NCBI GenBank assembly: GCA_001784725.1 | Contig: MFRX01000022.1 | Location: 7,570 to 34,184 of the forward strand | Source of the DNA: Candidatus Moranbacteria bacterium RIFCSPHIGHO2_02_FULL_40_12b | GTDB taxonomy: Bacteria > Patescibacteriota > Minisyncoccia > Moranbacterales > 2-12-FULL-40-10 | Reading direction: 5' to 3' | DNA length: 26,615 nt | Shown: positions 6,600 through 13,264 of the stretch, piece after piece | How positions within the stretch are numbered: the stretch's first letter is position 1 | How the letters are laid out: each line of letters begins with the position of its first letter | The notes under the pieces: generated by a model | Databases searched by the model: none | Seen by the model: only the letters and a program-made list of their open reading frames with translations | What the model was told of the DNA's origin: nothing | Program-made: the position numbers and the translations under genes

Positions 6600-8054
6600 A
6601 TGATGTCTGTAAGCGCCAAAAGAATATTTTTCTGGGGATTATTTCTGTTATTTCTCCTAACCGCCCCCGCGGCGTTATTTTACGCCAAGGGGTACCGATT
6701 CAGTTTCCGGCAGGGGGTTTTTGTGTATACCGGATCAATTGCCATAAGATCCGTTCCCCAGAATATAGAAATATTACTGAACAACAAACCGGTAAAAAGC
6801 AAGAAAATCAATTTTATCAATAGTTCATACCACATAGACGGAATAAGGCCGGGTGAATATATCCTGGACATCCAATCGCCTGGCTACAACAACTGGAGTA
6901 AAAAAATATTCATCCACAGCGGAAATTCATATGAATTATGGAACGTTATTCTCACGAAAAAAGAAATTGAAAAAAAATCATATGACGCCCCCGGGATAGA
7001 GAAATTTTTTATTTCTCCCGACAAGAAAAAGATTGCTATCGCGCAATACGGAAGTGACGGCGAATTTTTAGTCAAAGTGCTGGCGATTGGTTCCGGAATC
7101 GCGACTGACGTTTTTTCCTCTTTGGAATATAAACTCGCGCCGGATAAGGAAAACATTGAATGGTCGCCCCAGTCCGACAAAATTATTATTCCAGCCGTCA
7201 AAGACGGAACAAAGCGCTATTTCTTGGCGAATATAGAAAATAATGAAACAGTTAACCTAAAAGACATCGCCGGGACCGATGCCATAAGAAACGTCCGCTG
7301 GGATTTAGGAAAAAATAACTGGTTGTATTATCTGTCTGGAAATAACCTTTTTAATCTGAACCCGGAAAGCAAGGAATTGAAGACCTTGGCGGAAGACATC
7401 GCAAGCTACGACATTTCCGGCTCCAAAGTTTACCTATTCCGCCCGTCTGACGGAATTATTTACCGGATGAAATCGGAAAAGATGAATGATACCGAAAAAA
7501 TTTCATCCGCTCCGCCTTTGGACATGAGTAATCCCGACTTCCAAATAACCGTTTATGACGAAACTAGGATAACGTTCTTCAACAAAAACAAAAAGTTATT
7601 ATACGTGTATAATGAAGGCATAAAGGATGATTACTTTAAGGAGTTATCCGGGAACGCCGGTGGTTTCCAATTTTCCGATGACGGAAAGAAGTTGCTTTAT
7701 TGGTCCGAATTTGAAATATCACTTTACTTCCTTAGGGACTGGGATGTTCAGCCGAAAAGGGAGGAAAATGAATCGCGCCAATTATTAAGATTTTCAAGCC
7801 AAATTGAAAATGTCCAGTGGCATAAGGATTATGAGCATGTTTTGTTTTCCACGGACAAAAAAATAAAAATAGTTGAAGCGGATTACCGCGATAACATAAA
7901 TATTATGGACATTCTAAACACCAACGAAGATAATTCTGCTTTTATCGCCGACTCATCATTAAATAAAATATTCTTCATCGGCGAAGACAGGAATGGCAAA
8001 AATCTCTATTCAATTGACTTCCCCGAAAAAACAGGAATCTTCGGCTTGAGATAA
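6600..8054 (+). CDS. Membrane-anchored PEGA domain and beta-propeller-like protein
   Basis: A 484-residue bitopic protein. Residues 8-28 are a membrane helix close to the N-terminus. A PEGA-type surface domain covers about 44-118, with the typical core RPGEYILDIQSPGY near residues 83-96. The rest (about 130-484) is a series of short beta repeats with motifs such as ISPDKKKIAIA, WSPQSDKIII, FSDDGKKLLYWS and WHKDYEHVLFS, which look like TolB/WD40-type propeller blades. No catalytic residues stand out. The likely role is extracytoplasmic binding of a protein or cell-wall ligand. It is monocistronic, with its own promoter and a shared convergent terminator. ATG 6603 is an alternative start. The domain reading is confident; the function is not known. 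Confidence 0.85.
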   Translation: MMSVSAKRIFFWGLFLLFLLTAPAALFYAKGYRFSFRQGVFVYTGSIAIRSVPQNIEILLNNKPVKSKKINFINSSYHIDGIRPGEYILDIQSPGYNNWSKKIFIHSGNSYELWNVILTKKEIEKKSYDAPGIEKFFISPDKKKIAIAQYGSDGEFLVKVLAIGSGIATDVFSSLEYKLAPDKENIEWSPQSDKIIIPAVKDGTKRYFLANIENNETVNLKDIAGTDAIRNVRWDLGKNNWLYYLSGNNLFNLNPESKELKTLAEDIASYDISGSKVYLFRPSDGIIYRMKSEKMNDTEKISSAPPLDMSNPDFQITVYDETRITFFNKNKKLLYVYNEGIKDDYFKELSGNAGGFQFSDDGKKLLYWSEFEISLYFLRDWDVQPKREENESRQLLRFSSQIENVQWHKDYEHVLFSTDKKIKIVEADYRDNINIMDILNTNEDNSAFIADSSLNKIFFIGEDRNGKNLYSIDFPEKTGIFGLR

Positions 8055-8063
8055 ATAAAAACA

Positions 8064-8081
8064 ACCCCGCCAAAGCGGGGT
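8064..8081. terminator. Bidirectional Rho-independent terminator
   Basis: ACCCCGC and GCGGGGT form a 7-bp stem with loop CAAA between the convergent ends of the propeller gene (stop 8054) and rpsI (stop 8105). On minus it is followed by TGTTTTTATTT, a strong ending for the ribosomal cluster; on plus the T run (TAGTTCTTTT) is weaker. Confidence 0.9.
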
Positions 8082-8104
8082 AGTTCTTTTGTAAACGCCA
8101 AAAA

Positions 8105-8566
8105 CTACCGCTTTTGCCATTGCGGCGCTCTGCGGGCTTTCTTGAGCCCGGGTTTCTTCCTCTCAACCTTTCTCGCGTCCCTGGTCAGATAACCATGGCT
8201 TTTTAATATTTTTTTAAGGCCGCCGTCAAATTTTACCAGCGCCCGCGATATTGCCAGCCGGATCGCTTCAGCTTGCCCATTTTTGCCGCCACCTTTTGAA
8301 ATTATTTCCGCTTTAAATTTATCCCGCAGAGAGGTTTTATCCAATGGAGCAGTTATGATGTTTTGCAGTTTTGAAACTGGAAAATATTCACTGATCCGTT
8401 TTTTATTGGCTGACCAGTCGTCAAAAGAGGGCTTATCCGCTTTAAATAACTTAACCATTGCAATCGCGGTTTTTCTTCTACCGATGCCGTAAAAATATTC
8501 CGCTTTTTTGCTTATTTTCTCCGTTTCCTTCTCCAACTCTTCTTTTTTAGTAATTTTTTTCACCAT
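8105..8566 (-). CDS. rpsI: 30S ribosomal protein S9
   Basis: A 153-residue S9. The family core starts at YFYGIGRRKTAIA and includes VKGGGKNGQAEAIRLAI-like segments (here SKGGGKNGQAEAIRLA), followed by RDARKVERKKPGLKKAR and the basic tail ending QKR, which reaches the P-site tRNA in known ribosomes; most bacteria end SKR. The first 25 or so residues are a charged extension rich in Lys and Glu compared with the usual length of about 130. It is the last gene of the cluster, 57 bases after rplM, the partner it accompanies in most bacteria, and is followed by a strong terminator. Confidence 0.97.
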   Translation of the reverse strand: MVKKITKKEELEKETEKISKKAEYFYGIGRRKTAIAMVKLFKADKPSFDDWSANKKRISEYFPVSKLQNIITAPLDKTSLRDKFKAEIISKGGGKNGQAEAIRLAISRALVKFDGGLKKILKSHGYLTRDARKVERKKPGLKKARRAPQWQKR

Positions 8567-8623
8567 AAGTTTTATTTACAGCGACTCGAATAACCCGAAT
8601 CTGCGTCCGAATGACTCGAAATA

Positions 8624-9028
8624 TTAATTATTTGATGATTTGTTATTAATAATTTTCAGCTTTTTGTCATATTGGTTGTCTTTATAGACCAACATCCGGT
8701 TCATCATTTTCTTTCTTAGCTTATTTTTCGGCAACATTCCATAAACTGCCTTCCGGATGGTTTCTCTTGAGTCGTTTTTCATTTGATCCTTGAATTTTAT
8801 GGAAGTGATTCCGCTGGGATAGCCGCTGAACCGATGATATATCTTTCCGTTTCTTTTGTCTCCGGTCACTACAATTCTGTCCGAGTTAATAACAACGGAA
8901 AAGTCACCCCCGTCAATGTTCGGACTGAAGCTTTTTTTATTCCTTCCGCTGATAATTTGCGAAATTTCCACCGCGAGACGCCCCAGAATCTTTCCACTCG
9001 CGTCAACTAAATAATAATTTTTTGCCAT
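8624..9028 (-). CDS. rplM: 50S ribosomal protein L13
   Basis: I choose ATG 9028 (MAKNYYLVDASGKILGRLA), giving 134 residues; the open frame reaches a TTG at 9079, but those 17 codons lack family similarity and lie in a structured leader. L13 features are KILGRLAVEIS, NIDGGDFSVVIN, KRNGKIYHRFSGYPSGIT and the segment AVYGMLPKNKLRKKMMNRMLVY, close to the family consensus. L13 binds 23S rRNA early in assembly of the large subunit. The C-terminus ends with an Asn/Ser-rich tail. The start codon is paired in a 9-bp hairpin, and the upstream gap folds further, suggesting translational control. rpsI follows after 57 bases. Confidence 0.96.
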   Translation of the reverse strand: MAKNYYLVDASGKILGRLAVEISQIISGRNKKSFSPNIDGGDFSVVINSDRIVVTGDKRNGKIYHRFSGYPSGITSIKFKDQMKNDSRETIRKAVYGMLPKNKLRKKMMNRMLVYKDNQYDKKLKIINNKSSNN

Positions 9029-9209
9029 TTTCGTCTTCGAGCTATGCGAGAAGCTACGAAAATGAGCACCCCGCACCAATTCTTGGTTAAAACTTTAATT
9101 AATTTTTGGCTAAGCCGCAGCCCGCTTCGCGTCGCGAATGCGAGGCGAGGCGATTCCGTGAATAAAGTCATAAATTATCTGATACTTTATTCGGAATTTG
9201 GTGCGGGGT
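9026..9209 (-). promoter_or_regulatory. Structured rplM leader, candidate ribosomal-protein leader
   Basis: The 255-base gap between rplQ and rplM contains nested complementarity. CATTTTCGT (9026-9034) pairs over 9 bases with ACGAAAATG (9056-9064), so the rplM start codon is inside a stem. ACCCCGCACCAATTC (9068-9082) pairs with its near complement at 9194-9209 (one extra base). Inside that, GAATAAAGT (9160-9168) pairs with ACTTTATTC (9184-9192). A GC-rich stretch of repeated GCGAGGCG words lies between. This could be an autoregulatory site for L13 or S9. The + frame across this stretch is open for 78 codons but looks incidental. Confidence 0.5.
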
Positions 9210-9283
9210 CGCCATATATCTTCCCAATTTATCCCTTATTATCTCTTATCTATTCGCTAAAATTTTACAATAATTCGTAAAGG

Positions 9284-9646
9284 TTACACGAATTCAATAA
9301 CCGCAATCTTTGCTCCATCGCTTCTTCTTTGTTTAAGCTTTATTATCCTTGTATATCCGCTATTCCTATTTTCAAATCTTTTTAAAAAATCAGCTGTTAT
9401 TTTTTGCGCCGCCTTTTCCGGAATCAGCTTCTTCAAAATTCTCATGGATCGCGAAGAATCGCCGCTTCGCAGAGCCGCTTTTGATTTATTAATTATTCTG
9501 TCTGTCAGGGACTTTATCTCTTTAGCTTTGGCTTCGGTCGTATTAATTTTTTCTTTTAATATAAAACTCCCCAAGAGCGTTTTCAAAAGCGCCCGGCGTT
9601 GTTTTCTGATCCTGCTTAATTTTCTTCCTGCTTTTTTATGCTTCAT
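9284..9646 (-). CDS. rplQ: 50S ribosomal protein L17
   Basis: A 120-residue L17 of usual length. It begins MKHKKAGRKLSRIRKQRRAL, close to the family start, followed by LKTLLGSFILKEKINTTEAKAKEI and a C-terminal domain ending RIIKLKQRRSDGAKIAVIEFV, the typical L17 ending. L17 sits near the polypeptide exit tunnel. It follows rpoA by 53 bases, the usual order in bacteria. Directly before the start codon is the short leader sequence it shares with rpsD and rpmJ. Confidence 0.97.
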   Translation of the reverse strand: MKHKKAGRKLSRIRKQRRALLKTLLGSFILKEKINTTEAKAKEIKSLTDRIINKSKAALRSGDSSRSMRILKKLIPEKAAQKITADFLKRFENRNSGYTRIIKLKQRRSDGAKIAVIEFV

Positions 9647-9699
9647 ATCTTAATTTTAATCCGAATTAAATTCGAATTATGATTCAAATAATTCGTATC
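9647..9699. repeat. Shared leader repeat, short copy before rplQ
   Basis: Beginning right beside the rplQ start codon, the plus strand reads ATCTTAATTTTAATCCGAAT, followed by TTCGAATT and ATTCG words. The same layout, ATCCTAATTTT(A/C)ATCC then ATTCGAAT-type words, precedes rpsD and rpmJ, so this is the shortest of three homologous copies. Confidence 0.6.
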
Positions 9700-10668
9700 T
9701 TAATTCGCATCCTGCTTGAGAGTCAATCCGTAATCGCCGATTGCTTTTTTTATCTCCTTTATTCCTTTCGCTCCCATGCCTTCCAAGTCCGAAATTTCAC
9801 TTTCAGTAAGCTTGATAATGTCCTTAATTTTCTTAATTTTATTGGCGTTAAGAACATTCAGGGTCCGGGTGGATAAATTTTTAAGCTCCGGCACCTCGGT
9901 CTCCATCGGATCAACTTCTTGTTGGATTGTTTTCTCTTCCTCTGAAACAACTTCAGCCTCTTTTTTTTCTCTTTTCTCGTCCGTCGCAACTTTAATAATG
10001 GCGGAAAATTGATTCACGAGAATATTTACCGCTTGGGAAAACGCTTCCTGAGGCGTAACGCTTCCATCGGTTGTAATTTCAAGGTTTATTTTGTCGTAAT
10101 CAGTTTTTTTTCCAACCCGCATATTCTCCACCAAAAAATTAACTCTCTGGATTGGCGTAAATACCGCGTCAATCGCGACTGCGCCGATTTCTTTATCTTC
10201 TTTTTCCTGTTGCTCCACCGGAACATATCCAAGCCCGTTTTCAACCTTTATTTCCATTTCCAGCTCCGTTTTTTTATCAGTTATTGTGGCAATCAGCTGG
10301 TTAGGATTCACAACCTCTATGTCTGCAGAGCATTCAATGTCCTTCGCCGTCACTTTTCCTTCTCCCTTGCGCTTCAGAGTCACTTTCAACGGTTCCTCCG
10401 AATATTTCTTGAATCTGACTTTTTTCAGATTAAGAATAATCTGTATGGCATCTTCCATAACCCCGGGGATCGTTGAAAATTCGTGGGATACGCCTTTAAT
10501 TTTGACTGAGGTGGCCGCCGAACCTCCCAATGAAGAAAGCAGCACTCTCCTTAAGGTATTGCCAAGAGTCGCTCCATAACCCGGGTAGCATCCGAGAATT
10601 TCAAATTTACCGCTATTTTCACCGGTTTTCTTGTATCTCGGTTTTTGAGGCAAGGATACGGTTTTCAT
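9700..10668 (-). CDS. rpoA: RNA polymerase alpha subunit
   Basis: A 322-residue alpha subunit. The N-terminal dimerisation domain (about 1-230) has the family segments GYGATLGNTLRRVLLSSL, HEFSTIPGVMED and AIDAVFTPIQRVNFLVE. A charged linker (about 232-262) leads to the C-terminal domain, LKNLSTRTLNVLNANKI followed by LEGMGAKGIKEIKKAI, which has the helix-hairpin-helix used in binding UP elements and activators; the Arg that contacts DNA is kept in LSTRTLN. It assembles the polymerase core. Its place between rpsD and rplQ is standard. Spacing to rpsD is 108 bases. Confidence 0.98.
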   Translation of the reverse strand: MKTVSLPQKPRYKKTGENSGKFEILGCYPGYGATLGNTLRRVLLSSLGGSAATSVKIKGVSHEFSTIPGVMEDAIQIILNLKKVRFKKYSEEPLKVTLKRKGEGKVTAKDIECSADIEVVNPNQLIATITDKKTELEMEIKVENGLGYVPVEQQEKEDKEIGAVAIDAVFTPIQRVNFLVENMRVGKKTDYDKINLEITTDGSVTPQEAFSQAVNILVNQFSAIIKVATDEKREKKEAEVVSEEEKTIQQEVDPMETEVPELKNLSTRTLNVLNANKIKKIKDIIKLTESEISDLEGMGAKGIKEIKKAIGDYGLTLKQDAN

Positions 10669-10776
10669 AATTTTTTTTCCGATACGAACCTGTGAATTTT
10701 ATGCGAATTTGCGAACGATCGCCGTTTTTTTTATTCCGCATGCATTCACAGCGCTTGTATGGCTTTATTATTTAAA

Positions 10777-11409
10777 TTATCGAGAATAATACTCCACTAC
10801 TAATTGGGCATCGACATTGGCGTCAGTATCTTCTCTTTTTGGAATTGATTTGATTTTCGCTTCCATTGCTGAATTATCAAAATTTATCCAGGAGGGAAAA
10901 TTTTTTTTATTCTTTAAAATCTGGAGTTGATTTTTGAAATAATTTTTTGACTTTCCGCTTTCACTGACGGATATGACATCGCCAACCCTGACTTCATAGG
11001 AAGGGATGTCAACTTTTCTTCCGTTTACTTTTATGCTGCCGTGATTGACAAGTTGCCTGGCAAGCGACCTCGAACCGCTCAAGCCGATCCGATAAATTAT
11101 ATTATCCAGCCGCATCTCGAGGCGGGCAAGAAACATGTCGCCCAAAACGCCTTTTTTCTTTCTGACCTCTTTGAAATGTTTCCTGAATTGATTTTCCATA
11201 ATGCCATAAATTCTTTTAATTTTCTGTTTCATGGATAATTGTTTTCCGTACTCGCTTTGGCCCCTTGAAAATCTCTTGCCGTGCATTCCGGGAGGATAGG
11301 GTTTTCTGATCATGGCGCATTTTGGAGAATAGCAACGATCCCCCTTGAGAAAAAGTTTTTCCCCGGCTCTTCGGCATTTTTTGCATTTTGAATTTAAAAT
11401 TCTTGCCAT
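10777..11409 (-). CDS. rpsD: 30S ribosomal protein S4, zinc-binding form
   Basis: A 210-residue S4. The N-terminus has CKKC at residues 9-12 with further Cys at 26 and 31, the Cys-rich zinc-binding form. The S4 RNA-binding domain is seen in RLDNIIYRIGLSGSRSLARQ, VNHGSIKVNGRKVDIPS and VRVGDVISV. The ending VVEYYSR matches the family. S4 is a primary 16S rRNA binder and in some bacteria represses its own operon; no clear pseudoknot target is identified here. A start-adjacent AGGA (TTAGGATATGG) could serve as a ribosome-binding site, as before rpmJ. Confidence 0.98.
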   Translation of the reverse strand: MARILNSKCKKCRRAGEKLFLKGDRCYSPKCAMIRKPYPPGMHGKRFSRGQSEYGKQLSMKQKIKRIYGIMENQFRKHFKEVRKKKGVLGDMFLARLEMRLDNIIYRIGLSGSRSLARQLVNHGSIKVNGRKVDIPSYEVRVGDVISVSESGKSKNYFKNQLQILKNKKNFPSWINFDNSAMEAKIKSIPKREDTDANVDAQLVVEYYSR

Positions 11410-11507
11410 ATCCTAATTTTAATCCAAATTATATTCGAATTTTATCCGAATTTCTTTGTCTATTATTCGGATTTTAATTCGGATGTAATTTGCATCTTAA
11501 TTCGTAT
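11410..11507. repeat. Shared leader repeat before rpsD
   Basis: This gap reads, from the rpsD start outwards, ATCCTAATTTTAATCC, ATTCGAATTTTATCCGAATT, then TATTATTCGGATTTTAATTC and GGATGTAATTTGCATC. The copy before rpmJ has the same blocks in the same order. ATCCGAATT and AATTCGGAT are complementary and could form a stem in the leader RNA. The gene-proximal end contributes the AGGA of rpsD. Confidence 0.7.
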
Positions 11508-11966
11508 CTATACTCTTCTCGGCTTCTTGGGACGGCATCCGTTGTGAGGAATGGGTGTTACGTCTTTAATTAAGACCAATTCAAATCCGTTGTTTACCAG
11601 CGACCTGATCGACGCTTCGCGTCCGCTTCCGACTCCCTTAATATAAACCTCCAACTCCTTTACCCCATATTTTTTAACCTTCTCGGAAATATCAGCAGCC
11701 ACTTGAGTAGCGGCAAAAGGGGTGGCCTTTTTAGCCCCTTTGAAGCCCAAAAGTCCGGCGCTTGACCATCCCAAAGTCGAACCATTTAAATCAGAAACAG
11801 TTATTATCGTATTGTTATAAGTGCATTGAATATTGGCGCTTCCCTTGCTAATCTGCTTTTTTATTTTTTTCTTTTTTTTCGCAATGCCAACTCCTTCGGA
11901 TTTTTGGTCCGGCGCGCTTTCCTTTTTTTCTTCTTTAATATATGTGGTTGTTATATTATTTTTCAT
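11508..11966 (-). CDS. rpsK: 30S ribosomal protein S11
   Basis: The S11 core runs from about residue 37 (KKQISKGSANIQCTYNNTII) and includes GSTLGWSSAGLLGFKGAKKA, TPFAATQVAADI, IKGVGSGREASIRSL and the ending PIPHNGCRPKKPRRV, all typical. ATG 11966 gives 152 residues; an upstream in-frame start at 11999 would add a hydrophobic stretch (MLKICNLLIIF) unlike S11. Even from 11966 there is a Lys-rich extension of about 30 residues over the usual length near 128. S11 lies on the platform of the small subunit near the Shine-Dalgarno helix. Order with rpsM and rpsD is standard. Confidence 0.96.
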   Translation of the reverse strand: MKNNITTTYIKEEKKESAPDQKSEGVGIAKKKKKIKKQISKGSANIQCTYNNTIITVSDLNGSTLGWSSAGLLGFKGAKKATPFAATQVAADISEKVKKYGVKELEVYIKGVGSGREASIRSLVNNGFELVLIKDVTPIPHNGCRPKKPRRV

Positions 11967-12056
11967 AAAAATTATCAACAAATTACAAATCTTTAACAAA
12001 TTTACAAATTTCAGTTATTGGTTGTGGATTGTAAGTTGCAAGTTACGGCTTAACTT

Positions 12057-12092
12057 ATTCGTATATTCGTACAATATTCGTAATTCGTAAAG
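12057..12092. repeat. Half copy of the TTCGTA palindromic element
   Basis: Next to the rpsM stop, ATTCGTATATTCGTACA is followed by ATTCGTAATTCGTAAAG. It is nearly identical to the right arm of the element between mraY and dacA, but no matching left arm is present; the other part of this gap holds ACAAATTTACAAATTT and GTAAGTTGCAAGTT words. Confidence 0.65.
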
Positions 12093-12094
12093 CA

Positions 12095-12484
12095 TTACGT
12101 TTTTTCCGCGCTTGATTTTCTTCCGCTACCCATTGTTTTTCTCACATTTCCCCTAACGGTTCTCGTGTTGGTTTTGGTTCTTTGTCCTCTGACCGGCAGT
12201 CCTTTTTGGTGCCGAACGCCCCGGTAACATCCGATTTCCTTCAGCCGCTTGACATTCATCTTTACTTCATGTTTTAGTTCTCCCTCAACTCTGTATTTCT
12301 TTTCGATCACATCGCGAAGCTGGCTTTCTTCCGAAGAAGACAAGTCCTTAATTTTTTTATCTTTGCTAATGCCGAGTTCTCCCAAAATTTTCAAACTTGA
12401 AGGCCGTCCTATTCCAAAAATATAGGTTAATCCCACCTCTAGTCGCTTGTTGTCCGGAAGATTAACTCCCGCAATTCTTAACAT
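12095..12484 (-). CDS. rpsM: 30S ribosomal protein S13
   Basis: A 129-residue S13 of normal length. It begins MLRIAGVNLPDNKRLEVGLT, close to the family start, then has YIFGIGRPSSLKIL, LKEIGCYRGVRHQKGLPVRG and QRTKTNTRTVRG, the conserved basic C-terminal region that contacts tRNA and the intersubunit bridge. The extreme C-terminus (SGRKSSAEKT) is Ser- and Lys-rich. It follows rpmJ after 108 bases, a gap of repeated ATGCGAA and GCGAGCG words. Confidence 0.97.
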   Translation of the reverse strand: MLRIAGVNLPDNKRLEVGLTYIFGIGRPSSLKILGELGISKDKKIKDLSSSEESQLRDVIEKKYRVEGELKHEVKMNVKRLKEIGCYRGVRHQKGLPVRGQRTKTNTRTVRGNVRKTMGSGRKSSAEKT

Positions 12485-12592
12485 AATAATATACCGATGC
12501 GAAACTGCGAATCATATTCGAATCTACGAACTATTCGCATGGGCGCGTTCGCATTTCGCGAGTGCGTAGTGCGAGCGAGCGCTTTTCGCATG

Positions 12593-12706
12593 CTATCCTT
12601 GGCGCTGCTTGTGTTTTGGATTAGAACAAACAACGTAAATTTTTCTTTTACGCCTTACTATCTTGCACTTCGCGCATATTTTTTTTACTGATGCTCGCAC
12701 TTTCAT
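12593..12706 (-). CDS. rpmJ: 50S ribosomal protein L36, zinc-binding form
   Basis: A 37-residue gene, start ATG 12706 and stop TAG at 12593-12595. The protein begins MKVRASVKKICAKCKIVRR and ends VVCSNPKHKQRQG, a textbook L36. Cys 11, Cys 14, Cys 27 and His 32 form the zinc ribbon, so this is the Zn-containing form. The start is preceded by TTAGGATAT, giving an AGGA that may act as ribosome-binding site. It lies between infA and rpsM, its usual position. Confidence 0.96.
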   Translation of the reverse strand: MKVRASVKKICAKCKIVRRKRKIYVVCSNPKHKQRQG

Positions 12707-12805
12707 ATATCCTAATTTTCATCCGAATTATTCCCGAATTTTATTCGAATGCTTTAAAATTTCATTCGGATTTTAATTCGGATATAATTCGCATCCTTAT
12801 TCGGA
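12707..12805. repeat. Shared leader repeat before rpmJ
   Basis: The gap reads ATCCTAATTTTCATCCGAAT from the rpmJ start, then TATTCGAATGC and CATTCGGATTTTAATTCGG, ATATAATTCGCATCC. It matches the rpsD leader block for block and the rplQ leader in its first part. ATCCGAAT and ATTCGGAT words are mutually complementary. Confidence 0.7.
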
Positions 12806-13021
12806 TTATAACCTCTGCACTATCCTCCCCTTCGTCAGATCATAAGGGCTCATTTCCACTAGGACCTTGTCGCCGGGTAATAGGCGGATATAATTTACCC
12901 TCATTCTTCCCGAAATATGGGCCAGAATATTATGGCTATTTTCCAGTTCAACGCGAAAAGTCGTGCTTGGCAAATTCTCCAATATTCTTCCTTCAACTTT
13001 TATTATTTCTTTTTCCGACAT
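12806..13021 (-). CDS. infA: Translation initiation factor IF-1
   Basis: A 71-residue IF-1, the standard length. It is a single OB-fold: KEIIKVEGRILENLPSTTFR, then LENSHNILAHISGRMRVNYI, LLPGDKVLVEMSPYDLTKGR and the ending IVQRL, with the HISGRMR and MSPYDLTKGRI segments that touch the A site of the small subunit. It is the first gene of the ribosomal cluster here. A consensus promoter lies about 130 bases upstream. No secY, adk or map is found beside it, so this operon starts at infA. Confidence 0.98.
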   Translation of the reverse strand: MSEKEIIKVEGRILENLPSTTFRVELENSHNILAHISGRMRVNYIRLLPGDKVLVEMSPYDLTKGRIVQRL

Positions 13022-13152
13022 ACTTTAAAATAAAAAATGAGGCCTGATAACCCCATAAGTCGCCAATAAGCTGAAAAGGGGCGGCATTTTCTATCCTAAT
13101 TCCTGCAGAACAAAAATACCCTTGCTGATTTAAAAAATTTTTATATGTTTCA

Positions 13153-13181
13153 ATGATATATAAGTCCGCGATTTTTGTCAA
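13153..13181 (-). promoter_or_regulatory. Sigma-70-type promoter of the infA/ribosomal operon
   Basis: On the minus strand a perfect TTGACA (13176-13181) is followed after 17 bases by TATCAT (13153-13158). Transcription would start near 13146, leaving a leader of about 125 bases before infA. A second TTGACC lies upstream in the outer flank of the inverted repeat, at about 13244-13249, with CAAAAT 17 bases later, so the promoter may be duplicated. Confidence 0.7.
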
Positions 13182-13247
13182 CCCGGTAGTGAAATTTGGA
13201 CTTGCTGCGCAAAAAAATAAAATTTTGTCCAAATTCTACTACCGGGT
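13181..13247. repeat. 21-bp inverted repeat beside the ribosomal promoter
   Basis: Arms at 13181-13201 (ACCCGGTAGTGAAATTTGG, then AC) and 13227-13247 match in 19 of 21 positions as reverse complements, with a 25-base loop. The inner arm touches the -35 hexamer by one base. On the minus strand it is followed by TGACAAAAATC rather than a T tract, so it does not look like a terminator. An operator or a small mobile-element remnant are the options. Confidence 0.7.
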
Positions 13248-13264
13248 CAACCCCGCTAGAATAA

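Noticed and set aside
8624..9079. Longer L13 with a TTG start
   Set aside because: The 17 extra residues are unlike L13 and lie in the start-codon hairpin; MAKNYYLVDASG is the better start.
9044..9280. Plus-strand open frame of 78 codons in the rplQ-rplM gap
   Set aside because: No family resemblance; it crosses several strong pairings of the rplM leader and lies opposite the transcription direction of the cluster.
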